A stretch of 33,011 bases of DNA. Origin: Cytophagaceae bacterium. Its GTDB lineage: Bacteria; Bacteroidota; Bacteroidia; Cytophagales; Spirosomataceae. The stretch is taken from NCBI GenBank assembly GCA_947486835.1, contig CANKVC010000004.1, forward strand, positions 1 to 33,011. Reading direction: 5' to 3'. The position numbers and the translations under genes were made by a program. The notes below the pieces were generated by a model, which saw only the letters and a program-made list of their open reading frames with translations, made no database searches and was not told the DNA's origin. Below are positions 1 through 7,119 of this stretch, piece by piece. Position 1 is the first letter of the stretch; each line of letters opens with the position of its first letter.

Positions 1-1
1 T

Positions 2-1408
2 TTATTGCATCAAAAATTTCCATTTGAGCCTACACCATCGCAAGTCCAACTATTTGAAAAATTAAGTGGATTTATCTTGAATCAAGATGAATGGGCTCCC
101 CTAACTTTTATTATTAAAGGGTATGCAGGAACTGGAAAGACAACGGTTATTTCGACCTTAATTAAAGTGCTAGGTTCATTTGAATATAAGACGCAATTAA
201 TTGCTCCTACAGGTAGGGCGGCAAAGGTAATGGCTAATTATTCTAAAAAGAAAGCCAGTACAATTCATAAAAAAATCTATCGCCAAGTAAGTAATCCAAG
301 TTCTGGGACGCTCACTTTTCAACGAATGAATAATTATGCCACAAACACAGTTTTCATTGTAGATGAGGCATCGATGATTACAGATGAAGCTGAATTTGGT
401 TTCAATAGTCTATTGACCGATTTAATTGAATATGTATTTACCAATCCAGAGAATGGACATAATGGGAATAAACTCATTTTTGTGGGTGACACGGCCCAAC
501 TTCCTCCCGTGGGTAAATCGCTTTCTCCAGCCTTATCGAAAGACTACATTAGCCAAGAATTTCACATGGAAGTTATGGAGCATGAATTAATCGATGTGAT
601 GCGCCAAGATTCACAATCTGGTATTCTATATAATGCAACAGCTCTACGCCTATTATTGAATGAAAAATCAACTCAAATAAAGTTCAATACAGCTTCTTTC
701 AAAGATTTCTTTCGAATGACCGGAGAAAAAATGGAAGATGGCATGCACTATGCGTTTCGAAAATTTGGCAAAGAGAATACCATCCTTTTAACGCGATCCA
801 ATAAAAGTGCCGTGATGTACAATCAATTTGTTAGGCGAACCATTTTATATCAAGAAGATGAAATTTCGAGTGGCGATTTACTCATGATTGTCCGAAATAA
901 TTACCATTGGTTAGACGAAGACTCCCCCGCTGGTTTTTTAGCGAATGGTGATTTTGTGGAAGTGATGAAAATCAAAAAGGAAGAGGAAATGCACGGTTTC
1001 CGATTTTTACAAGTTTCTTTAAGGCTTTGTGATTATGAGGAACATCCAGAGGTAGAAGCCAAAATTTTATTAGATACCTTACATTCCTCGGAATCCGCTC
1101 TAGGAAAAGATGGAAATAAAAAATTATATGATTCCGTTTGCAATGATTATGCCCATATCACCAAAAAGAAAGAGCGAATGGAGGCAATTAAAAAAGACCC
1201 CTATTTGAATGCGCTACAAGTAAAATTTGCCTACGCATTAACCTGCCATAAATCTCAAGGTGGCCAGTGGGGCGCGGTTTTTGTAGATCAAGGATATTTA
1301 AAAGAGGATCAAATCGATGCGGAGTATATTCGTTGGCTTTACACGGCGATTACTCGTTCCACGCATGAATTGTTTTTGGTCAATTTCCATGAGCGGTTTT
1401 TTGATTAA
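2..1408 (+). CDS. RecD/UvrD-like superfamily 1 ATP-dependent DNA helicase, 5' partial
   Basis: Predicted SF1 DNA helicase acting on DNA ends or in repair. Counting from the TTG at position 5, a Walker A motif (GYAGTGKT, residues 39-46) lies in an N-terminal AAA_30-type domain. Walker B is VDEAS (about 119-123), followed by a Q-containing motif III-like stretch GDTAQLPPVG (about 161-170). Near the C-terminus, a UvrD_C_2-like segment carries CHKSQGGQW and WLYTAITRS, the helicase motifs that contact ATP and DNA. The frame is still open at the window edge (positions 2-4 read Leu), and I recall family members with a few more residues before this point, so the true start is probably just upstream. 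A small ORF follows after 3 nt. No nuclease domain is visible. The helicase superfamily is clear; the exact pathway is not. Confidence 0.88.
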   Translation, partial: LLHQKFPFEPTPSQVQLFEKLSGFILNQDEWAPLTFIIKGYAGTGKTTVISTLIKVLGSFEYKTQLIAPTGRAAKVMANYSKKKASTIHKKIYRQVSNPSSGTLTFQRMNNYATNTVFIVDEASMITDEAEFGFNSLLTDLIEYVFTNPENGHNGNKLIFVGDTAQLPPVGKSLSPALSKDYISQEFHMEVMEHELIDVMRQDSQSGILYNATALRLLLNEKSTQIKFNTASFKDFFRMTGEKMEDGMHYAFRKFGKENTILLTRSNKSAVMYNQFVRRTILYQEDEISSGDLLMIVRNNYHWLDEDSPAGFLANGDFVEVMKIKKEEEMHGFRFLQVSLRLCDYEEHPEVEAKILLDTLHSSESALGKDGNKKLYDSVCNDYAHITKKKERMEAIKKDPYLNALQVKFAYALTCHKSQGGQWGAVFVDQGYLKEDQIDAEYIRWLYTAITRSTHELFLVNFHERFFD

Positions 1409-1411
1409 ATC

Positions 1412-1597
1412 ATGGTTTTAGTCATGAAATCAATTATAAAATCCATGATGGGTAAAGCGATTAAGCAAATTGTACTTGATGCTATTCAAAAAACCTTAGA
1501 AGAATCTCAATTGCAAAAAGAAAATATTTACTTACAAATCAACTTGCAACAATTAGAACTCTTGAAAATCAAAGGGTTGAAATTTTGGGAATTATAA
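1412..1597 (+). CDS. small hypothetical protein (61 aa)
   Basis: A 61-codon ORF starting 3 nt after the helicase stop, probably co-transcribed with it. An alternative ATG lies at 1424. The product is mostly helix-forming and charged, with Lys/Gln/Leu-rich heptad-like spacing over residues 20-55 and no signal peptide, cysteine pairs or known motif. Its last codons overlap the 3' end of ald on the other strand by 6 bp. I do not recognise the family. The tight spacing supports a real gene, but its size leaves room for doubt. Confidence 0.45.
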   Translation: MVLVMKSIIKSMMGKAIKQIVLDAIQKTLEESQLQKENIYLQINLQQLELLKIKGLKFWEL

Positions 1598-2677
1598 ATT
1601 AAACGAAGCGGCCAAACCAGGATGGAATAATTTTCCATCATAGATAGTCAACCCTTTATTTAATGCTTCATTGGACGTACTAGCCCCTTGCCAACCTAAA
1701 TTAGCTAGCAGTTGAATATAAGGCAAAGTAGCCTGAGTTAAGGCTAAAGTTGACGTTTGGGGCACTGCACCCGGCATATTCGCCACACAATAATGTAAGA
1801 TTCCGTCGATTTCATACACAGGATTTTCATGTGTGGTAGGCTTACACGTTTCGATACAACCTCCTTGGTCCACCGCCACATCCACCAAAACGGTCCCTAA
1901 TTCCATTTTCCTTAAATCTTCCTTTTTAATTAATTGGGGTGCTTTTGATCCATGCAATAAAACAGCTCCAATTAGTAAGTCCACTTGGGGTAAATGACTC
2001 TGAATAGCATGAGAAGTGGCAAATTGCGTGTGGACATTAGCCGGCAAAACTTCATCTAAATACCGCAAACGGGATAAATTAGTATCCATGATGGTTACAT
2101 TGGCTCCTAAACCAGCAGCCATTTTTGCCGCTTGCGTGCCCACAACTCCCCCTCCTAAAATTAAAACATGGGCTGGCTGGACTCCTGGTACACCGCCCAA
2201 CATCTTTCCCTTTCCACCCTGTGGCTTTCCTAAATAATAGGCGCCCACTTGGACCGCCATACGACCAGCCACCTCCGACATTGGGATTAAAAGGGGTAAT
2301 GTTCGATCAGCTAACTCAACAGATTCATAAGCAAAGCAAATGGCCTTTGACCTAAGCATTGCTTCAGTTAATTCACGTGAAGCAGCAAAATGGAAATAGG
2401 TGAAAATGATTTGACCCTTTTTGATCAAATCATATTCAGCGGCAAGAGGCTCTTTAACTTTTACAATTAGATCTGCAAAAGCATAAACTTCTGCCGCAGT
2501 GGGCAATATACTGGCGCCTTCATGGACATACATTTCATCTGTAAACCCAGAACCTATTCCCGCATTTGTTTCGATCCAGATTTGATGACCCTCTTTCTGT
2601 AACGCATGAACTCCTGCCGGGCTTAGGCCAACACGGAACTCTAGATTTTTTATTTCCTTAGGGATGCCAATATTCAT
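1592..2677 (-). CDS. ald: alanine dehydrogenase
   Basis: NAD-dependent alanine dehydrogenase, which interconverts L-alanine with pyruvate and ammonium in the cytoplasm. The 361-residue product starts MNIGIPKEIK and has the family's catalytic and substrate residues at the expected places: Arg15, Lys75 (KVKEP) and His96 (YFHFA). A Rossmann fold follows (LILGGGVVGTQAAKMA), and near the C-terminus there is an NMPGAVPQTST segment. I chose the ATG at 2677: the frame stays open back to 2815, but the extra 46 residues look like translated leader, and the likely promoter at 2752-2759 lies inside that stretch. The gene is divergent from an Lrp/AsnC-type regulator, a pairing known from aldR-ald systems, so alanine-responsive control is likely. 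A strong hairpin sits in the leader. Confidence 0.95.
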   Translation of the reverse strand: MNIGIPKEIKNLEFRVGLSPAGVHALQKEGHQIWIETNAGIGSGFTDEMYVHEGASILPTAAEVYAFADLIVKVKEPLAAEYDLIKKGQIIFTYFHFAASRELTEAMLRSKAICFAYESVELADRTLPLLIPMSEVAGRMAVQVGAYYLGKPQGGKGKMLGGVPGVQPAHVLILGGGVVGTQAAKMAAGLGANVTIMDTNLSRLRYLDEVLPANVHTQFATSHAIQSHLPQVDLLIGAVLLHGSKAPQLIKKEDLRKMELGTVLVDVAVDQGGCIETCKPTTHENPVYEIDGILHYCVANMPGAVPQTSTLALTQATLPYIQLLANLGWQGASTSNEALNKGLTIYDGKLFHPGLAASFNL

Positions 2678-2695
2678 AATTTTAAGGTAAAATAG

Positions 2696-2726
2696 AAAAG
2701 CCAACGAATTAAATTCGCTGGCTTTT
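2696..2726 (-). promoter_or_regulatory. terminator-like hairpin in the ald leader (candidate attenuator)
   Basis: Two 14-bp arms (2696-2709 and 2713-2726) flank a 3-nt loop. Read on the minus strand, the single imperfect position becomes a G-U pair; on the plus strand it is an A-C mismatch. This suggests the structure is maintained in the ald transcript. It is followed by a U-rich stretch (CUUUUCUAUUUUA) and ends 18 nt before the ald ATG. The shape is that of an intrinsic terminator, placed between the likely promoter and the gene, so an attenuator or RNA-level switch is possible. The hairpin is seen in the sequence; the function is inferred. Confidence 0.55.
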
Positions 2727-2751
2727 TCCAATGATGAAGAATAATAGAGTA

Positions 2752-2759
2752 CAAATATA
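2752..2759 (-). promoter_or_regulatory. ald -7 promoter element
   Basis: TATATTTG on the minus strand matches the Bacteroidota -7 consensus TAnnTTTG. It predicts a transcript start near 2745, about 70 nt before the ald ATG and upstream of the leader hairpin. No convincing -33 TTTG was found at the usual spacing. Confidence 0.5.
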
Positions 2760-2808
2760 AAGTAAACAATAAAATATTTTGTGTTAATTCGTTTAATAAG
2801 TAAATAAA

Positions 2809-2850
2809 CTGACAATTATCATAATTATCAGAAAATATTACTAATATTAG
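2809..2850. promoter_or_regulatory. candidate Lrp/AsnC operator palindromes
   Basis: The divergent ald/regulator spacer holds a 23-bp near-perfect palindrome at 2809-2831 (11-nt arms CTGACAATTAT and ATAATTATCAG around one base, one mismatch). A perfect 10-bp palindrome CTAATATTAG follows at 2841-2850, centred about 26 bp away. AT-rich dyads in such spacers are typical Lrp-family binding sites. The role is inferred. Confidence 0.45.
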
Positions 2851-2880
2851 GATTATTTATTTCAAAAAACAGAAAAGATT

Positions 2881-3351
2881 ATGGCCATAAAATCCGCTTT
2901 AGATGCTTTGGATATTAAAATTTTGAAAATTTTACAGAATAATAGCCAACATACCCTTAAAGATATCGCTGAACAGGTTAATTTATCGTTGAGTCCAACA
3001 CATGACCGAATAAAGCGATTGGAAATGGATAATTACATAAAAGGATATGTAGGAATCTTGAATCGTAAAAAGTTGAATTTGGGATTAATGGTGCATTGTC
3101 AAGTAACTCTAGAGAAGCAAAATAGAAGTAATTTCTCTGAATTTGAGCAATCTATCAAAGAGTTTCCTGAAGTGATATCATGTCATTTGGTTTCCGGGAA
3201 CTTTGATTACTATTTGAATGTGATCAGTGAAGATGTGGAGAGTTATAACCGTTTTTATCAAGAAAAACTAGCTGTTCTGCCATCTGTAGCTCATATTAGT
3301 TCGTTATTTGTGATGGATGAAATTAAAACAACGACATCACTTCCCTTGTAA
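2881..3351 (+). CDS. Lrp/AsnC family transcriptional regulator
   Basis: A 156-residue regulator with the standard two-part layout. The N-terminal winged helix-turn-helix (about residues 5-60) includes LDALDIKILKILQNN and a recognition segment around LSLSPTHDRIKRLE. The C-terminal RAM/ligand-binding domain (about 68-150) includes FPEVISCHLVSGNFDYYLNV, where the G-x-x-D turn normally sits. Length is normal for the family. Divergent placement from ald points to control of alanine catabolism and autoregulation through the palindromes between them, by analogy with AldR. The effector is probably an amino acid, but the sequence does not show which one. The tmRNA gene follows 28 nt after the stop with its own promoter. 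Confidence 0.93.
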   Translation: MAIKSALDALDIKILKILQNNSQHTLKDIAEQVNLSLSPTHDRIKRLEMDNYIKGYVGILNRKKLNLGLMVHCQVTLEKQNRSNFSEFEQSIKEFPEVISCHLVSGNFDYYLNVISEDVESYNRFYQEKLAVLPSVAHISSLFVMDEIKTTTSLPL

Positions 3352-3359
3352 ATATTTCG

Positions 3360-3367
3360 TATCTTTG
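3360..3367 (+). promoter_or_regulatory. tmRNA -7 promoter element
   Basis: TATCTTTG matches TAnnTTTG and lies 12 nt before the mature tmRNA 5' end. This leaves a short leader for RNase P to remove. No well-spaced -33 element was seen. Confidence 0.5.
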
Positions 3368-3379
3368 TCCACCTTTTAT

Positions 3380-3748
3380 GGGGTCGACCGGTTTTGACAG
3401 CTTTAGCAGTCTGGTTGTAAGCACGTCGGGAGTTGTAGGCATTTCCTGTTAAAAAAACCTTCGAATTATAGCTGGCAATACACAGTATGCCATGGCTGCC
3501 TAATCTGATAGATTAGACAATTTGCCATCGTCCGGCCTCTTCCAAACTCTGCCGAGGAGGATTTCTGGGCGTCGACATGCAGAGTCGATCATTAAGATTT
3601 TACTAATTAATGATTAGTACCCAGTAAATAAGTGTTAGGTAAGGTCTGATTTGAACCTATTTAACATCGAAAATGAATCAAATCTAAACGTGTAGAAGGC
3701 AATTTTACTCTAGGTTTGGACGAGGGTTCGAATCCCTCCGACTCCACA
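3380..3748 (+). ncRNA. ssrA: transfer-messenger RNA (tmRNA)
   Basis: One-piece tmRNA that rescues stalled ribosomes and tags the nascent chains. The 5' end GGGGTCG pairs with CGACTCC at 3739-3745 to form the acceptor stem, and a T-arm GAGGGTTCGAATCCCTC lies at 3722-3738. Discriminator A is at 3746; a full CCA is not encoded (ACA follows the stem). The resume codon is GGC at 3474, placed like the E. coli one after a TAG trinucleotide. The reading frame 3474-3503 encodes GNTQYAMAA and a TAA stop. The YAMAA ending resembles the Cytophaga tag as I recall it. Further downstream are several hairpin-forming stretches, consistent with the pseudoknots. The open minus-strand frame here is spurious. Confidence 0.95.
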
Positions 3749-4001
3749 AGTTTTAACAATCCTAAAAGATTTAGGCGCTCGGCCCGGTGAAAATCCGGGC
3801 TTCGCTTAAACAAATCATCCCAAACAAGCGAACATATAATGTGCAATGATTTATCTAAAGGTAGCCTTATGTTTTTTATAAGCTGAAAATTTAGCTATTC
3901 TATTAATTCATGAATTTCTTAAGTAAATAGGGCAAAACTTTTTTTTCAATTATTCGTTTAAAAAGGCAGATAATAGTTATTCAACAAATCCGATAAACCA
4001 T
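3749..4001 (+). other. intergenic region after tmRNA with stem-loops
   Basis: No gene seen. A small dyad (CCTAAA/TTTAGG, 3761-3775) is followed by a GC-rich stem-loop, GCCCGG (3782-3787) with CCGGGC (3795-3800), extendable with bulges to about 3771-3808. It could help end the tmRNA transcript, but no T-tract follows directly. The rest is AT-rich with an isolated T8 run near 3938-3947. Confidence 0.35.
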
Positions 4002-4009
4002 TATATTTG
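4002..4009 (+). promoter_or_regulatory. -7 promoter element of the barrel-protein gene
   Basis: TATATTTG matches TAnnTTTG and lies 23 nt before the ATG at 4033, giving a short leader. No clear -33 element. Confidence 0.5.
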
Positions 4010-4032
4010 CTCACAAAAAAAATTATAATTGT

Positions 4033-5043
4033 ATGAAAATTATCCATACACTCCTTTTTTGCCTAAGTACATTGATTACTTATTCGCAAACAGATACAAC
4101 AGAGACATTTGATTATAGTAATTTTGGAGATGCCGATGGAGTAAAAAGGTTTTGTACAGTCAAGGTATTAAATCAGACCCCCCAACGAATTATCAGTTTT
4201 GGATTTGAAAATAACGGTCACTTTGCCATGCCAAGTGTACGATTTAATGACAAAGATTTACCAAAAACGATTCACATTGATCAAGTAAATGCCATAAGAG
4301 CACAGTTAAATATCCCAGTAATTTCAACAAATAAAATTATCTGGCAAATGGGACTCAATTATTGGGGAAGTAACTTCACCGTTGAAAATCCAAATATCAA
4401 TGCATTTGCGAACTCTTTGTCAACAAACTCCTTAATAACCGCAGGCATTAATACAACGGTTTTTAAACCATTAAACGAAAAGAATTTTATTATTTTCCAG
4501 GCAAGTTCTGATTTAAATGGATTATTTGGTGGAACTAAGGATATTCAATCCAATGCCATTACCACGAGTGCTACACTCATCTACGGATGGAAAACATCTG
4601 AAAATAATATGATTGGTACCGGAATCGCAAGAACTTATCGAGCGGGTCAACTCATCCACGTGCCCGTTATATTTTGGAACAAAACGTTCAATGAAAAATG
4701 GGGAATGGAATTATTATTACCTGCGCGCGCTTACCTGAGGTATAATTTTTCCACTTCAAATATATTGCAAGCTGGATTTGAATTAGAAGGCAATCAATAT
4801 TGGGCGAATATTCCTGGAGTAGAAAACGCCTATATACAACGAGGAGAAATTAAACCTCGTATCATGTGGGACAAAAAGATTAGCGGATTTTTATGGCTTA
4901 ACCTACAAGCGGGATTGCGTTACAATTACCGGTTTGATGTAGCAAAAACCTACAATGCCAAAGATGAAAACCAAAATTATTTTTCAAGTAATTTAGGAAA
5001 TCCGTTTTTCTTTAATGTCACTTTAAACTTTGTATCACCTTAA
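4033..5043 (+). CDS. predicted outer-membrane beta-barrel protein (DUF6268-like)
   Basis: A 336-residue exported protein. It starts with a signal peptide (MKIIHTLLFCLSTLITYS, likely cut after about residue 18). The rest is rich in alternating hydrophobic/polar strands with many Asn, Tyr, Trp and Phe, and it closes with an aromatic-rich strand (FFFNVTLNFVSP), as outer-membrane barrels do. Phrases such as LIYGWKTSENNMIGTGIARTY and LQAGLRYNYRFDV look like successive barrel strands with short turns. The overall pattern resembles the DUF6268 group of Bacteroidota barrels. That assignment is from memory of the pattern and not certain. The gene is single, with its own promoter, and converges on a DUF2147 gene 3 nt away. 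Function unknown. Confidence 0.65.
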   Translation: MKIIHTLLFCLSTLITYSQTDTTETFDYSNFGDADGVKRFCTVKVLNQTPQRIISFGFENNGHFAMPSVRFNDKDLPKTIHIDQVNAIRAQLNIPVISTNKIIWQMGLNYWGSNFTVENPNINAFANSLSTNSLITAGINTTVFKPLNEKNFIIFQASSDLNGLFGGTKDIQSNAITTSATLIYGWKTSENNMIGTGIARTYRAGQLIHVPVIFWNKTFNEKWGMELLLPARAYLRYNFSTSNILQAGFELEGNQYWANIPGVENAYIQRGEIKPRIMWDKKISGFLWLNLQAGLRYNYRFDVAKTYNAKDENQNYFSSNLGNPFFFNVTLNFVSP

Positions 5044-5046
5044 TCG

Positions 5047-5508
5047 CTACTTGGCTTGTTGACGAGTCCAGTTGTCCGTTCTACCAATTAAAGAAACTCC
5101 GATGTAACCTCGAACCTCTAGGGAGTTGGGAGATGTTAGTTTAATTGTACATGAATAGGTATTTCCATTTTTGGGATCGTAAATATTTCCATCATCCCAG
5201 GTATTATTATCCTTATACAAAAATCCCCAAATATTAATAAGTCCGAGAACTGCTCTCTTTCTAGATGCCTCATCGGGATGATTCTTGTCTACTTTCGGCT
5301 TACCTGTTTCAGGATCAATTGGTTCCTTTAACCAAACCACTTTGCCTTGGTATTTGTCTCCATTCTTATAGATACGCACCATAGCAGTCCCTTCACCTGT
5401 TTTCCAAACCCCTACTATATCATCAGGATTATTGGGATTTGATGCAAAAGCTGAGTTAACTAATAATAAAACAGATAAAAACAATGAATGTATAATTGAA
5501 TTTTTCAT
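5047..5508 (-). CDS. exported DUF2147 family protein
   Basis: A 153-residue small exported protein. The signal peptide covers about residues 1-22, ending in a small-residue region (NSAFA). The mature part is a single DUF2147 domain, recognisable by DIVGVWKTGEGTAMVRIY near its start, the middle stretch KYQGKVVWLKEP, and the later GNIYDPKNGNTYSC and LEVRGYIGVSLIGRT segments. DUF2147 proteins are small periplasmic lipocalin-like barrels, and no biochemical function is firmly established. It has its own -7 element at 5543-5550 and no partner genes. Confidence 0.88.
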   Translation of the reverse strand: MKNSIIHSLFLSVLLLVNSAFASNPNNPDDIVGVWKTGEGTAMVRIYKNGDKYQGKVVWLKEPIDPETGKPKVDKNHPDEASRKRAVLGLINIWGFLYKDNNTWDDGNIYDPKNGNTYSCTIKLTSPNSLEVRGYIGVSLIGRTDNWTRQQAK

Positions 5509-5542
5509 GGTAAGTTTTTTTTGATCTAAAAAATAATAGCAA

Positions 5543-5550
5543 CAAATATA
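5543..5550 (-). promoter_or_regulatory. -7 promoter element of the DUF2147 gene
   Basis: TATATTTG on the minus strand, 35 nt upstream of the ATG at 5508, fits TAnnTTTG. Confidence 0.45.
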
Positions 5551-5680
5551 TAATACACTTTTATAAATAAAAAAAAGGCCCTGAAAATTGGTATTATTTA
5601 TAATAAAAAACCTTATTTGAATTCATGTTTTAAACCCAAATTCATATTTATTTTATAAATTGGGGCCTAAATATTACACC

Positions 5681-7072
5681 ATGACATTCAAATCAACCTC
5701 ATTATTTCTTTTTGGAATCCTTGTAAGCTTTTGCAGCATCGCACAAGATTATCCAACTGATTATTTAAGCGCATCTTTTCATGCAGATCGACGAGCCGCT
5801 GTAAAAAAGCAATTATCGGACAAGGGCGTAGGTATCTTTTTTGCCGGACAAACGCGTCAACGAAGCAATGATACCGATTTTCCATATGCACAAAACAAAA
5901 ATTTCTATTATTTAACTGGCCTAGATGAGCCAAATGCTGTTTTATTATTATTCAAACAACCTGTGAGCCTCTTAGGTAAAACAGGAACTGAATTTATATT
6001 TGTCCAAAACCGAGATCCTTTCAAAGAATTGTGGACTGGAAAAATCTTGGGTGTTGATGGATTTAGGGCGAAAAGTAATATGGAAAACATATTCATTAAT
6101 GAGGAATTCAAAGCTAGCACACTCCCTATGGCTAGCATTGACTCGGTATTTAGCCTATTTCGCACGGAAGGAATTTTCAATAAATACAAAGCAAAGGAAG
6201 ATGCACTTTCACGTATGGCAGGAACCGTTGACAGCCTAATCGCAACCTCTAAAAAACCTGTAGCAACGCGTTCTACCTTAAACATTATGCGAAACTTAAG
6301 AGGAATCAAAACAGCTGAGGAAATCACATTAATCAAAAAAGCTGCTTCAATCAGTGCATTGGGACATAATGATGTCATGCGTTCTATAAAACCTGGTATG
6401 AAGGAATTCCAAGCACAAGCCATTATGGAATATCATTTTAAAAATAATGGTTCTGAATTTCCAGGCTATGGCAGTATTAATGGATCAGCCGAAAACGCAT
6501 GTGTGCTCCATTATGTAACAAATTTGAAAACAATCAAAAATGGTGATTTACTTTTAAGTGACTGTGCTGCTGAATACCACGGGTATACAGCAGATGTAAC
6601 AAGAACTATTCCGGCTAATGGAAAATTCACTGAGGCTCAAAAAACACTATATGAGATTGTATTAGCTGCCCAAGATGCTGGAATCGCCGCATGCCAAGCA
6701 GGTGCTCCCATGGCCAATGTAGATGCAGCTTCACGCGCAGTTGTTTATGCCGAATTAATAAAATTAGGCATCGCCAAAAATAATATGGAAGCTAGAACTT
6801 ATTTTCCCCATGGAACTTCCCATCATTTAGGATTAGATGTTCATGATTTAGGACCCAGCACACTTCTACCAGGTGTTGTTATCACCGTTGAGCCAGGAAT
6901 TTATATTCCAGCAGGCAGTAAATGTGATAAAAAATGGTGGAACATTGGTATTCGAATTGAGGACGATATTTTAATTACAGAAAAAGGCCCTGAGAACTTA
7001 TCTGCTGGTTCACCTAGAAAAGTGGCAGATATCGAGAAAATGGCTAAACAGAAAAGAGTTATTCAAAATTAA
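5681..7072 (+). CDS. secreted Xaa-Pro aminopeptidase (M24B family)
   Basis: Exported metallopeptidase that removes an N-terminal residue preceding proline. The ATG at 5681 gives 463 residues beginning with a clear signal peptide (MTFKSTSLFLFGILVSFCSIAQ). A TTG at 5660 is possible but would place charged residues before it. An AMP_N-type N-terminal domain (about 30-200) precedes the pita-bread catalytic domain. The metal ligands are visible in order: two Asp in LLLSDCAAEYHGYTADVTRT, His in FPHGTSHHLGLDVHDLG, Glu in VEPGIYI and Glu in IRIEDDILIT. All are present, so it should be active with two metal ions. It stands alone and ends at a strong terminator. Its likely role is salvage of proline-containing peptides in the periplasm. 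Confidence 0.92.
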   Translation: MTFKSTSLFLFGILVSFCSIAQDYPTDYLSASFHADRRAAVKKQLSDKGVGIFFAGQTRQRSNDTDFPYAQNKNFYYLTGLDEPNAVLLLFKQPVSLLGKTGTEFIFVQNRDPFKELWTGKILGVDGFRAKSNMENIFINEEFKASTLPMASIDSVFSLFRTEGIFNKYKAKEDALSRMAGTVDSLIATSKKPVATRSTLNIMRNLRGIKTAEEITLIKKAASISALGHNDVMRSIKPGMKEFQAQAIMEYHFKNNGSEFPGYGSINGSAENACVLHYVTNLKTIKNGDLLLSDCAAEYHGYTADVTRTIPANGKFTEAQKTLYEIVLAAQDAGIAACQAGAPMANVDAASRAVVYAELIKLGIAKNNMEARTYFPHGTSHHLGLDVHDLGPSTLLPGVVITVEPGIYIPAGSKCDKKWWNIGIRIEDDILITEKGPENLSAGSPRKVADIEKMAKQKRVIQN

Positions 7073-7089
7073 ATAATTGCTAAACCTAT

Positions 7090-7119
7090 AAAAAATGGCC
7101 TTTCACCAGGCCATTTTTT
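7090..7119 (+). terminator. bidirectional intrinsic terminator
   Basis: Perfect 12-bp arms AAAAAATGGCCT (7090-7101) and AGGCCATTTTTT (7108-7119) around a 6-nt loop. There is a T-run on the plus strand and the mirrored A-run gives one on the minus strand. It serves the peptidase gene and overlaps the stop codon of the converging sulfatase gene. Confidence 0.85.

Noticed and set aside
2678-2815. 46-residue N-terminal extension of alanine dehydrogenase
   Set aside because: The usual family start is MNIGIPKEIK at 2677. The extension spans the -7 element and the leader hairpin, and reads as AT-rich non-coding sequence.
3661-3846. 61-codon minus-strand frame
   Set aside because: It covers the 3' tRNA-like part of tmRNA and a stem-loop, so it is a shadow of an RNA gene.
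5908-6423. 171-codon minus-strand frame inside the Xaa-Pro peptidase gene
   Set aside because: The plus-strand frame has full M24B motifs and a signal peptide; the reverse frame shows no recognisable domain.
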